A stretch of DNA of 64,000 nt from Nageia nagi (taxonomy: Eukaryota; Pinophyta): NCBI GenBank assembly GCA_050084985.1, contig JBITNC010000001.1, positions 181,598,001-181,662,000 on the forward strand. The letters are read 5' to 3'. Made by a program: the position numbers and the translations under genes. Below the pieces are notes generated by a model. It searched no databases and had not been told where the DNA came from. It saw nothing but the letters and a program-made list of their open reading frames with translations. Below are positions 1-10,316 of this stretch, in pieces. Positions within the stretch are counted from its first letter, which is position 1. Each line of letters opens with the position of its first letter.

Positions 1-143
1 GCTTTTATTTGTGTTTTTTATGAATTTTTTTCTATTTCCACTGCGGTCACCGATCTGAGCTGAGCGGCTAACAAAAATGCCAACATTTGAAGGTCGAATG
101 CTAGTGACCGAGTGTTGAGGATTACAAACATCGGTGTTTCATT

Positions 144-2215
144 ATGAAATGCCATTTTTCCTTTTTTTTTTTTGGACTGACTTTTAACATTATACAGGTT
201 CAAGATGTTTTTGAGCCTCGAGGCAGATATCCCTCAATTTTACAGGAGGGCAAAGATTTTCTGGATCCTACCGATCATGCCTTTTTTAGGTCCATTAGTT
301 TTGGAGTGGACCCATTCATGGGTCACATTCATTGGGACTATCCTCTATTAGCTGCATTATTAGATAGATGGGATGCAGTTACATGCACTTTTCATTTTTT
401 GATAGGGGAGACGACTGTTACGGTAGAGGATATACATAGACTATATAGACTCCCCATTCATGGATAGAGGATTTTACCTATAGTTGATAGAGTAGGAGCT
501 TTATCTACCATTTCTTATTTGTATGGAGCTGATCGAGTTGACACTATTATTTCTGAGATTATTTTAGGGGTCATCAGATATTATCAGTATTGGCTAGAGG
601 ATTAGCAGAGGATGATCCAATTTTCATATTTGATGGGATTAGTTCAGTGTTATGCTCTCCTTAATACTGGCAATAGGAGGTTTCCATGGTCGTTGTTGCC
701 TATCATTGCAGATATGATATGACACGACATAGTGTATGCTTGGGCACCCACATTATTGGCCCAAATTTATAGAGAGTTGTTTTTCTATTCATAGGGGCAT
801 AGGGTCTCTTTATCAATCATCGTTACATTGTAGGCGTGGGCCTACGAGCATATTGCTGTGGCTCGTCCTTTAGGATTACCGATGCTTGGATTTGATAGCC
901 ACTCAGATTATGTGGGTGGTATAGTCAGATGATGTGAGGACTATTATATCTTCCCATCAGATGGAGTCCATCGAGATGTGGGCTATTACCGTCACATGCT
1001 TAGTCACTTGATTCTTGATCAAGTGAGATTTAGACCTTACTGCTCATATCCTATATGGAGAGAGCTTACAGCTGAGCTTATTGGCATCTAGCAGCCACGT
1101 GTTCTGAGGGGTCATAGGGTAGATTTTCTAGAGTACTTTCATTTTGAGTGGGTGCACCATCAGTTCAGTTTGATTCAGGATGTGCCTACCCCAGCAGTGC
1201 CATACCAGAGGGAAGGTACTATTCCAATCGAGGGTGTACAGCCACTAGTTTATGCAGAGCCTAATCCTACTCAGGAGGAGAGACCATTAGAGGATGACAT
1301 TGGAGAGGATGATGTAGGAGTATCTGAGGCTTTTAGAGCCTGGTGGGAGGAGGGAGATGATGGTATAGGCGGTCAACATGTACATCAGTGCATCGATGTT
1401 GCTAATGAGCTGGGTGTAGCAGCAGTAGAGGGAGAGGTAGGCGAGGAGCCTACAGGAGTGATGATTGTGGGAGTTGAGGTTGCTGGTGAGGAGGTCATGG
1501 TGGATGCTCCTGAGGAGTTGGCTCCTGAAGAGGAGGCTACAGGTGTTGGTGAGGATAGAGCTACCCTAGCGGGTACATGTAGAGTCGAGGAGGCTCCTAC
1601 TACTTAGGTACCTAGCATTGATACTTTGCTAGGAGACATTTATGAGCTGAGACACCAGTTAGCACAGGTTCATTCATGTATGTATAGATACAAGGCTGAG
1701 TAGGATAGGTATAAATGTGAGAGAGATGAGGCTCATTCTTCTCTATAAGGAATTCAGGCCCATCAGTTCGATGCAGCATCAGCCTCTAGGGGTGAGCCTT
1801 CAGTTGTTCATCATGGTATTTATCAGTAGTAAGATTTTTATAGCAGTATAGTATAGTCATGGTTGATAGGTGTTCTAGCTTTTACTCCAGGGGCTTAGTA
1901 TCCTATACCTCCAGACAGTTATATACCTATAGACATCTTAGCCTATCAGGTAGGTAGTAGTGTATGGGGCACAGTTGGATCACCTAGTAGGACCCAGAGG
2001 TCTTAAGGTCTTTCTAGCAGGAGTGGTACACCTTGGGCATCTCCCTTAGGGGCTATCAGTTCAGTCGAGTTATGAGAGGCTTAGCATCTGGGTAGTTCTA
2101 CAGGATCTGTAGGTACTACTCCTTCAGGTTAGAGCATTAGAGATACTGATAGATGGTAAAGACAACCTAACAGTCCTAGTAGACCAGGCAGTGGTTAGGG
2201 TAGTCCATGAGGATA
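144..2215 (+). pseudogene. Plant mobile domain (PMD) protein, decayed
   Basis: The reading frame starting at 144 stays in register with the open stretch 1152-1607 and on to about 2000, with no net frameshift but about a dozen stops. Residues resemble the PMD (aminotransferase-like plant mobile domain) family: an opening segment with DRWDAVTCTFHF, then GETTVTVEDIHRLYRLPIHG around 390-465, later YAWAPTLLAQIYREL and AWAYEHIAVARPLGLP. An acidic Glu/Val-rich tail (1200-1600) and a short coiled-coil-like stretch (EIYELRHQLAQ-type, about 1630-1690) follow. PMD proteins occur as host genes (MAIN/MAIL type, silencing and genome stability) and as passengers of plant transposons. It lies opposite to, and 3' of, the Tat-type pol, so a transposon-borne copy is likely. 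Nearly all stops are TAG, TGA or TAA in places where CAG, CGA or CAA would fit. The start at 144 is only the first ATG; the true start may be elsewhere. Confidence 0.8.
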
Positions 2216-2230
2216 TTCTTTTTGTGATGT

Positions 2231-2740
2231 TATCTTTCTATATGCTTATTGTACCCATGCAATTTTATTTGATGATGATGTTAGGATGACCATTTGCTGG
2301 ACTGTTATGATGTATAGGTGGACCTTTGATATTCATTATATGATATATGATGTTATGATGACTTTCATTTTATATGTGGATGGGTATGATGTGATGTTAG
2401 GTAGCTTATAATCATCTTTTAATTATTTGATGATGAATGGATGTTAATGATAGATGTAATCTGAAAATGTATGATGTATGATTTTGACTATGGAGTGTAT
2501 GATGTATAATTTTGAGGCTATCTTTTTATAATTTATGATGATAAAATATATATCAACAAATTAATTTGATGATGTTATCGATCCTCAAAAGTAGTTTAAT
2601 AATAGGTATGAGTGAACAAATGAATCTAAGATAAGTTATTTAAGGACATGATTTTATTATATTTTTGCGGAATCAGATGCATCATTTTTCGCACTTGGTA
2701 ATTTTACAATAGACATAACGACATGAAAAACTAATGACTT
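2231..2740. other. Non-coding, ATGATG-rich low-complexity stretch
   Basis: From about 2240 to 2530 the sequence is a loose repetition of TGATG/TATGATG words. The remainder to 2740 shows no open frame or recognisable feature. It separates the PMD relic from the 145-bp tandem repeat. Confidence 0.5.
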
Positions 2741-3134
2741 ATGGGTACATATGAACATTAACTTTATCTTGGTCAGGGGAATAATAAATAATCATTCTTA
2801 TCCTTTCCAAAGAAAAGCAATTTTAATAATGTTCAAAGGTAGTGGATAATAGTAAAATGGATTGACATAACACACCAGTGACCTAATGGATGCATATGAA
2901 CATTAACTTTATCTTAGTCAAGGGAACAATAAATAATCATTCTTATCCTTTCCAAAGAAAAGCAATTTTAATAATGTTCAAAGGTAATGGATAATAGTAA
3001 AATGGATTGACATGACACACTAGTGACTTAATGGATGCATATGAACATTAACCTTATCTTGGTCAGGGGAACAATAAATAATCATTCTTATCCTTTCCAA
3101 AGAAAAGCAATTTTAATAATGTTCAAAGGTAATG
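2741..3134. repeat. 145-bp tandem repeat, about 2.7 copies
   Basis: The word ATGAACATTAA recurs at 2751, 2896 and 3041, exactly 145 bp apart. The copies share long blocks such as TTATCCTTTCCAAAGAAAAG with only a few substitutions, so the amplification is recent compared with the surrounding pseudogenes. The third copy ends near 3134. No coding potential. It probably sits in the 3' non-coding part of the gypsy element. Confidence 0.9.
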
Positions 3135-4281
3135 ATAATCTTGAATGATTTAACAAAATGACACAAGTGGTTCTAGACACAAACAATATGCAACTTATGA
3201 CAACAGATTAGGTGATTTTAGCTTAACGACCAAGTTATTACAACATCTACCTTATCTTTCTTTATTTCCAGATCTAATAACCTAAGATGATATCAAACAA
3301 TATTGTTATATGTTGATAAGAGAATCTAAAAACTCTAGTGTGTGCAATGAGGTTCATTTCCCTTCTTAGATCATTTGAGATGAAATATCCTAGAGACATT
3401 AATAAGCTAGTCTATCCATATGAAACGTATAGAGGTCCATAGGAAAGAAGGTCGCTAACCAAAATGGACATATCACCACTTGTAAGGTATGCCCCATTGC
3501 CAGATAGGCATCCATAGACCCGATGAGGATTAACCCCTCGATCTCGATATAACCCAAGAATCTTTGTAGCACTTTTTCTCTTTCTTCTTTTTTTTTGTCA
3601 TCTTTTTTCTCTTCCTTTTCTTTTTTTTTTTACTATCAAATGATTCTTGGGTTCGAGATGGAGTGAATAATAGGATAGACACATAACTTTCACTCTTAAT
3701 GTCTCTTAGAATGATTTCATTCAAATTCTCTTCAAACTTTTTAATGTTATAAGTGTTTGGAGTTTATGGATTTTCCCTCAAACACAAACTTTATGTTTTT
3801 CTATCATCTATGGTATATCATCTCTTTATGAAAGAAAAGACAAATTTAATGTGGTGATAACAAGGAGATTATTCTAAAATGACCTTTTCACACATTACAC
3901 ATTTATGGGATAACCACTTTTACAATGACATACAACATATACTCACATCATACAAGGGCAGGGCACCCTATTGCCAAGTGACCTCTAGATGTTTCCATCT
4001 AGGTAGATTTTATAGTTTTATAATTTTTATGTATTTTATATTTTTCAAATTTTTAGGATTTTATAATTTTTCTATTTTTTTTTTTAGGGTTTTATAGTTT
4101 TTCTTGAGAATCTATTCAGGATACGTTCAAATCGAGTTTGAACTGCCTCAGGATTAAATGAGTAATATGTTGAACTAAACAAAACACTAAAATCTAATAT
4201 CACTTGATTATGACAAATTTCAAGAACACAATAATCTAAGTGTTCGAAAGTCACAGTTTGGGCGATTAAGATGATTCATTC
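3135..4281. other. Non-coding spacer with pyrimidine tract
   Basis: No convincing gene. A strong C/T-rich tract lies at about 3567-3632; on the minus strand it is an A/G tract and could be a polypurine tract for the minus-strand gypsy element, but no LTR start follows it in the window. Weak protein continuity of the extra ORF (next entry) can be followed to about 4100 past further stops. Confidence 0.4.
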
Positions 4282-5295
4282 TCAATATTTCAAATTCTGA
4301 TTGTAAGTACAATCAATTATGATTTTAGGCTTTTCTATGGGCCACAGGAGATAGAAATATATCATTAGATCATATTCTGATTTAGGAGAACACCATAGTT
4401 CAAATGCATCGATACAAACAATAACCTGAGATCTATTTATTTTGACCTCCCAACCGTAAGATTCACGTATATCATAGAATGTCAAGGCTAATTTTTGTTG
4501 AATTTCAATAGGCATGGAAAAGATGTTTGAATATAAAGAAGTAGGAATGTTACGAATGACTTTCATAAACAGATCTTTGTCATACCTATTTTCGAACCCA
4601 GGAAGATAATTTCCATTATTTTGTACTTTATGTCCTTTTAATAATTTTTTGATAATCTCATTTCTAATCTTTATTTGATTTATCGTTGTAAGTTCAGCAA
4701 TACGGTAAGCTCATCTTTCTTCCAACTTTCGTTTCCTAATTATGGGTTACATTTGTATGCGAGAGAATCTGTTGATTTGCCTATAGTGTTGTTGTGATGT
4801 TCTAGGAGGGAAGGCCACAAAAGCATTTGAAAAGTCATAAGTCACCCTTTTATGGGGTAAATAAGGTAAGAGTTCGTCCATCCATTCTAGGTTTTTAGTT
4901 AATTGTTCAACGCAGTTCATCCTAGCTAAAAGGAGTGAAGGCTTTGTTAATTGACACCTTATGTTGATACTCAACCTTCCATAAGGCCATTGTAGACAAA
5001 AGGCCATTAGTTCTTGTGATATTCATTCCATATGTGCGAAATAAATTTGTGGGCCTAAATTAATACAGGCTTCATATCCAAAGAAAGTGACTTCCCAACC
5101 AGTATTCCTACCACAAAACATATTATGTGTTCTTTCATATTGCTCATCAATAGTCAACCATAAATAATTCAAGATATCCATATCAAAGTTATGTTTCAAA
5201 TATGTTAATGTGAAGTCACCTGGATATTTGGGTGGTGGAAATCATACTTGTGGTTGCACGAAGCTACCTTCAGCAGATTCCTTTGCCAAATTCAT
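4282..5295 (-). pseudogene. Unknown additional ORF downstream of gypsy pol
   Basis: One minus-strand frame runs from an ATG at 5295 to 4282 (about 338 codons), broken only by single-base stops (TGA, TGA, TAA, TGA) and no frameshift. Readable pieces include GWEVTFFGYEACINLGPQIY, WMDELLPYLPHKRVTYDF and FYDIRESYGWEVKINRSQV. I do not recognise the family. It is not gag, protease, RT, RNase H or integrase, and not envelope-like as far as I can see: no clear signal peptide or long hydrophobic segment. It begins about 105 bases after the end of integrase, on the same strand. Plant Tat-lineage elements often carry extra ORFs between pol and the 3' LTR, so a retrotransposon accessory gene is the simplest reading. 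Confidence 0.6.
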
Positions 5296-5401
5296 CTTTC
5301 TATTTTAATCATTAACATTTGACAAATATTAATATTTTTATATATTTATTGTTTTAATAATAAAATAAAACAAAAGAAAACTAATATACACTTTTCCCTT
5401 T

Positions 5402-6560
5402 TTATGTATAGAAGGGTCGGAGATGCATGATATTTATAGGTTCACGCTCTTCATTTCCTTCTAAATATGATAAATGATAAGTTCCCTTACCAAATTTTTT
5501 CTTAATGATGTATGGTCCTAACCAATTTGGAGCAAACTTGTCTCTAAGATATCGTTCTAGTCGTGAAGTTTGTTGATTTTCTTTTAAGACCAAATCACCT
5601 ATTTTGAATTCATGAATTAAAGCTCTTTTATCAAAAGCTCATTTTATCCTCCTTTGATAAACATCCATGTGCTCTAAAGCATTAATACGTTTTTCATCTA
5701 AAAGTAATAACTGGTCTAAGCGAGTTTGTCTTGCTTCCTCGTCAGCATTTTACTCACTTAGATTTACTCTAAGAGATGGTATCTCAAGCTCTATGGGTAG
5801 GATGGCTTCTGTTCCATAAACTAAAGAGAATGGCATTGCCCCAATGGGAGTGCATACACTGGTACAATAAGCCCATAAGGCTTTTGGTATTTGCATATGC
5901 CAATCTTTATGAGAATCATTTACTATTTTTGCTAAGATGTTCCGAATAGTTTTGTTAGTAGCTTCTGCCTGTCCATTACCTTGTGGATAATGAGGAGTGG
6001 AAAAACTTTGTTTAATTTTATACTTGTCACATACATTTTACATCCTTATTTTTAAAATTCTTTCCATTATCCATAATTAATTGGTTCGGTATACCGAATC
6101 TACATATAATATAATTTTCTATAAACTCAGCGATTCGTGCACCCATAGTGGAAGTCATGGGAATAGCCTCTACCCACTTAGTAAAATATTCAGTTGCTGT
6201 AATAATGAACTTGTGCCCACTAGAGGATGTAGGTGTAATTTGTCCTATTAAATCTAAGGCCCATTTAGAGAATGGCCAAAGTGATTGTATAGGATGTAGC
6301 TTCTGAGACGGTTGTGAAAATAAATATGAGTATTGTTGACATTTAAAGCACTTTTTAACATATTCACAACAATCCTTTTCCATAATAGGCCAATAATACC
6401 CCATCCGTATTAATTACTTTACAATTGAAACACCATTAAAATGTCCTCCACATACTCCATCATGGGTGGAGGACATAGCTTTTTTACTATCATTCCATTC
6501 GAGACATCTAAGTAATATACCATTGAAATTTCATCGATGCAAGATATCCCCTATCAAACA
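5402..6560 (-). pseudogene. Gypsy integrase
   Basis: Integrase joins retrotransposon cDNA to the chromosome. An HHCC zinc-binding region is visible around 6340-6480 (HDGVCGGHF, then CFKCQQY). The catalytic core gives WALDLIGQI, with the first Asp, and IMDNGKNF, with the second, in the open piece 6027-6404. The region holding the catalytic Glu (about 5700-6020) is disrupted. The C-terminal piece 5402-5593 ends in GTYHLSYLEGNEEREPINIMHLRPFYT-like text, of which LEGNEEREPINIMHLRPFY is the usual gypsy integrase tail. The frame changes between 6027 and 5593, so there is at least one indel in addition to stops. Confidence 0.85.
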
Positions 6561-6587
6561 ATATTTAGCCGCTTTAATTTTAAATGC

Positions 6588-7442
6588 TCATCGTGATGAT
6601 TTATTAAGGTTTACAGGAAGAGTTCCAAATTTTAAAAAGTCTATCAATTCTTGGTACCAATTATCCTTATCCGTTATGTCAATATTTAATACACTTTGTT
6701 CTTCATCTTCTTGTTGTAATGATGATTGAGATAATTGAATTATTTCAACTTGAATTGAAGATTTTTTAGGATCTTCTGGGATAAGAGATCCAATAGAAGC
6801 CATAGCATCTACGAATCTATTAGATGATCTCAGTGCCGCTTCTATACTAAATTGATCAAAAGATTTTAATAATTCCTCAACTAACGCTTTATACTTTTGA
6901 AGTAAAGGTTCTCTACATTGATAGATTCCTTTCACTTGATTTACGATGAGTAAAGAATCTCCAATAATCTTAATTCTTTTGAGTTTTAATTTAATAGTGG
7001 TTTTCAATGCTAATATCAAATCTTCGTATTTTGCATTATTATTAGTACAAGGAAATTTAAGTTTAAATGAATACGGTATAGGGATTCCTTGCGATGTTAT
7101 AAATACAACACCTACTCCACCACCTTGTTCACATCGAGAACCATCAAAGTGTATTGTCATATCCCACTCATCTTCGAGTTCTATAGGTATTTCTATTTCA
7201 TCTAGTTGAAATATCCCATCATCGGGTAATTCAATGACAAGTGGTTTATTATCTTGTAATGGAGCATCAGCAAGATAGTCAGCAATTACTTGTCCTTTTA
7301 TTGATTTTTGTCCAATAAAATGCAAATCAAATTTAGTTAGGTGCATTATCCACTTTGCAGTTCTTGAATTTTGATAGGTTTTATTCATCATATATTTCAA
7401 TGGGTCCACTTTAGAGATGACATACGTTGTATGATTAAGCAT
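6588..7442 (-). pseudogene. Gypsy RNase H region with second (archaeal-like) RNase H
   Basis: The 284-codon open piece starts in the connection of the first RNase H and continues into a second RNase H: WDMTIHFDGSRCEQGGGVGV, then NNNAKYEDLILAL, then IKIIGDSLLIVNQV, giving the D-E-D pattern of RNase H1 folds. This duplication after RT/RNase H is known from the Tat lineage of plant gypsy elements. The frame is the same as in the RT (7449-8680); the stop between the two open pieces is a TGA at an expected Arg codon. Confidence 0.85.
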
Positions 7443-7448
7443 GTAATG

Positions 7449-8690
7449 TCAGAGCTTTTTAGTAGCAAAAATGATAGCAAGACATAATTTTTCCAAATAT
7501 ATGTATTTAATCTCATAACTCATAAGTGTTCTACTTAAGTAATATATAGCTTGCTCTTTATTATATTCATTCTTCTGAGCAAGCATTGTTCCTAAGGCAG
7601 TTTCAGTAGTAGAAATGTATAACAAAAAGGGTATATCTTTTCTAGGTGGACTTAACACAGGAGGAGATAATAAATATCTTTTAATTTCCTCAAAGGTGTC
7701 TTGTTGCTCTTTACCCCAATGATATTCTGTCCCCTTTTTTAATAGTTTTGTAAACGGTTTACATTTATCCAAAAGTTGAGCTATAAACCTCCTGATGGCT
7801 TGTAACTTACCTTGTAAACTCTTTAATTGTTTAAGATTTGCAGGAGGTGGCATATCTATAACTGCCTTCACTTTATTAGGATCTATTTCAATTCCTCATC
7901 GAGACACAATAAATCCTAGTAGTTTTCCCAAAGTTACACCAAAAACACACTTTTTTGGATTTAATCTTACTTTATGTTCTAATAATCTGTCCAAGACTTT
8001 AATTAGGTCTTTTCCATGATCTATTCGATGTTTGGATCTAACCAACAAATCATCAACATAATCTTCTACTATGTCATGCATATAATCATGGAATATATAA
8101 GTCATAGCCCTTTGATAAGTTGCCCCAGCATTCTTTAATCCAAAAGGCATAAATTTATAACAAAAGATACCCCATGGAGTTATAAAAGCTATTTTATGTT
8201 GATCTTCAGGAGCTATTTTTATTTGATTATAAATGAAAAAGCCATCCATTAATGATAGCATATCATGTCCTGCTATCGAATCTACCAAGCTATCAATGTT
8301 AGGTAGAGGGAAATCATCTTTGGGTTAAGCTTTGTTAAGATCACAGAAATCTATGCATATTCGTATTTTTCCACTTGGTTTTTTCACAGGTACCATGTTA
8401 GATATCCAATCCGAATAATCTATAGGTTGTATAAATTTAGCTTCTAATAATTTCTGAAGTTCTTCTTTTACCATTAATGCTATAGTAGGATGCATCTTAC
8501 GTAATTTCTATTTAACCGATTTAGCATTAGACTTTAAGGCTAAATTATGCACTACTAGTTTAGGGTCTATTCCAGGTATGTCTGCATATGACCATGCGAA
8601 TACTTTTTCTCGTTCTTTTAATAAGGTTATAATCTCTTCTTGTTCAGTTTTCGTGAGATTTTCTCCTAATTGAATTATTTTAGGATTCTA
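7449..8690 (-). pseudogene. Gypsy reverse transcriptase
   Basis: The RT copies element RNA into DNA. Ordered motifs on the minus strand: IDYSDWISNMVPVKKPSGKIRICIDF-type text (key words WISNMVPVKKPSGKIR) near 8360-8440, MPFGLKNAGATYQRAM at about 8100-8155, and the catalytic box EDYVDDLLVRSKH at about 8035-8075. Thumb and start of RNase H follow in 7449-7871 (LGTMLAQ, YYLSRTLMSYE). All pieces share one frame from 10316 to 6027. Interrupting stops are TAA or TGA at places where Gln or Arg codons are expected. Confidence 0.9.
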
Positions 8691-9266
8691 AGGATCATTA
8701 CTGATATTTATTTCTAAGACCTTTTCAGTAAGCATATGCGATCCTTCTTCTAATTGATTCGGTATCGGTATCCAACCATTATCATTAATGCTATATTCTT
8801 CATCACATTCTTGAATTTGCTCATTCGTGCATACTTGATCTTTATAGGAATCAAATATGTAATCTACATTTTTGAATTTGTGTACCAAAGGATTGGATGA
8901 TATAAGAGAAAAATTGGCAATTATTTCATCTGTAGGAGTATCGGCTATTATTTTGATTAAATCATGATTTTCGTTGGCTTCATCTATTTGTTCACTATTT
9001 TGATCTTCAACATCATTCTCTTTTATTATAACCATATTTATCGATGGTATATCGAAACATGAACTAATTGATGATTCGACATTTCTATTTATTTTTTCTT
9101 GTATATCACTTGGTGAGCACGAATGGTTCCAGGGTGGCTCAGTATTATTTATGAAGAGCGCTTTGACCCCTTCTAAGACATCCATTTCACTTAACTTTTC
9201 TTCTCTTATATCAATACTTTCTTGTACTATGGATTCTTTCTCTAAAATCTCTTCATTATAATCCAA
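8688..9266 (-). pseudogene. Protease-RT linker of gypsy pol
   Basis: An open 192-codon piece in the same frame as the protease and RT, rich in Glu, Asp and Asn and without a recognisable domain. Long acidic linkers between protease and RT are common in Tat-type polyproteins. It ends at a TAG just before the conserved start of the RT region (FAWSYADIPGIDP text at about 8570-8600). Confidence 0.6.
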
Positions 9267-9410
9267 ATTCTCTTCTTCTGAATTTTCTAATTTAGCAAGA
9301 ATTTTACATTCATTATGATAACCTAATCCCCTTTTATCAGTGGGATATTGATATTGTAATTCAATGATGTCTCATGGACCTTGTTCATACCGACCCAATC
9401 CTCATCCTTG

Positions 9411-10316
9411 TCAATTACATTTGTTAAAATAGTTTAAGACAAAAGTTCCTGAACAAGGTGATAAATATTTCATATCATTATCGAAATTTCCTTCATAAGT
9501 TTGATTGGGTATTGTTGACACCGGATCTACTATTCCTGCATAGATAAACATGGTCTGATTAGGTACTTCCCCTAAAGGTACTATTTGTCTAATCACACTA
9601 GGCGATTCAGATGCTTTACCCACTTCTTGTAATGATGGTATATTAAATACCACATCATCTACATCATATTCTCCCATCCCTAAATCCATTAATTTAACTT
9701 TCACTGGATATACACTAGATGAGTCATTATCAGATGTAGTATTCACTTGTTTTGATGAAGAAGCTCCATATTTTTTGTCTAAAGTCTTAGCAACCCTTTC
9801 CCAAGCATCTCTATCTTGTATAGCTATATCACTTTTTCCTTTTATGACTTCAGATTGATTTGTATTCTTGTTCATCAATATGGTTGATAAGTTAGGAGAT
9901 GGTAATGTCACTTTACTTGGATCCAAAATTAAATTACAATGCGAATAAGGGTCTGGATCTTTAAACACATAATGAACTTTATCTTTGTAGATGTATTTTA
10001 AACATCCATGGTAAGTTGATGGGACACATTGCATTTCTCTAATCCATGGATGTCCTAAAAGAATGTTATATTGTATGATATTTCCTTCAATTATATGTAA
10101 TAAAGTTTGCATGATCTTAGCCCCTACTGTAATCGGTAGCACGATTGATCCCAAAGTTGAACATACTACATCATTAAATGCCCTAATTTGTAAAGGAGCT
10201 AAGATAAGTGAATCCAACAAATTCAAATTTTTGTATGCAGCCTTTGAGATTATATTTATAGCTGACCCTTCATCTATTAGAATTCTTTTAAACAATTTCC
10301 CATCTACTTTACCCAT
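9411..10316 (-). CDS. Gypsy aspartic protease region
   Basis: A 301-codon open piece. Near its start it reads RILIDEGSAINII; the retropepsin active site in this lineage is usually D-x-G-S/A, so the catalytic Asp and Gly are kept. LGHPWI further on matches the second half of retropepsin folds (hydrophobic-hydrophobic-G before the flap-end region). The remaining 200 residues are a spacer containing AIQDRDAWERVAKTLDKKYG. The frame differs by one base from that of the upstream gag (10316-11980) and the change happens at 10316-10330. Confidence 0.8.
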   Translation of the reverse strand: MGKVDGKLFKRILIDEGSAINIISKAAYKNLNLLDSLILAPLQIRAFNDVVCSTLGSIVLPITVGAKIMQTLLHIIEGNIIQYNILLGHPWIREMQCVPSTYHGCLKYIYKDKVHYVFKDPDPYSHCNLILDPSKVTLPSPNLSTILMNKNTNQSEVIKGKSDIAIQDRDAWERVAKTLDKKYGASSSKQVNTTSDNDSSSVYPVKVKLMDLGMGEYDVDDVVFNIPSLQEVGKASESPSVIRQIVPLGEVPNQTMFIYAGIVDPVSTIPNQTYEGNFDNDMKYLSPCSGTFVLNYFNKCN

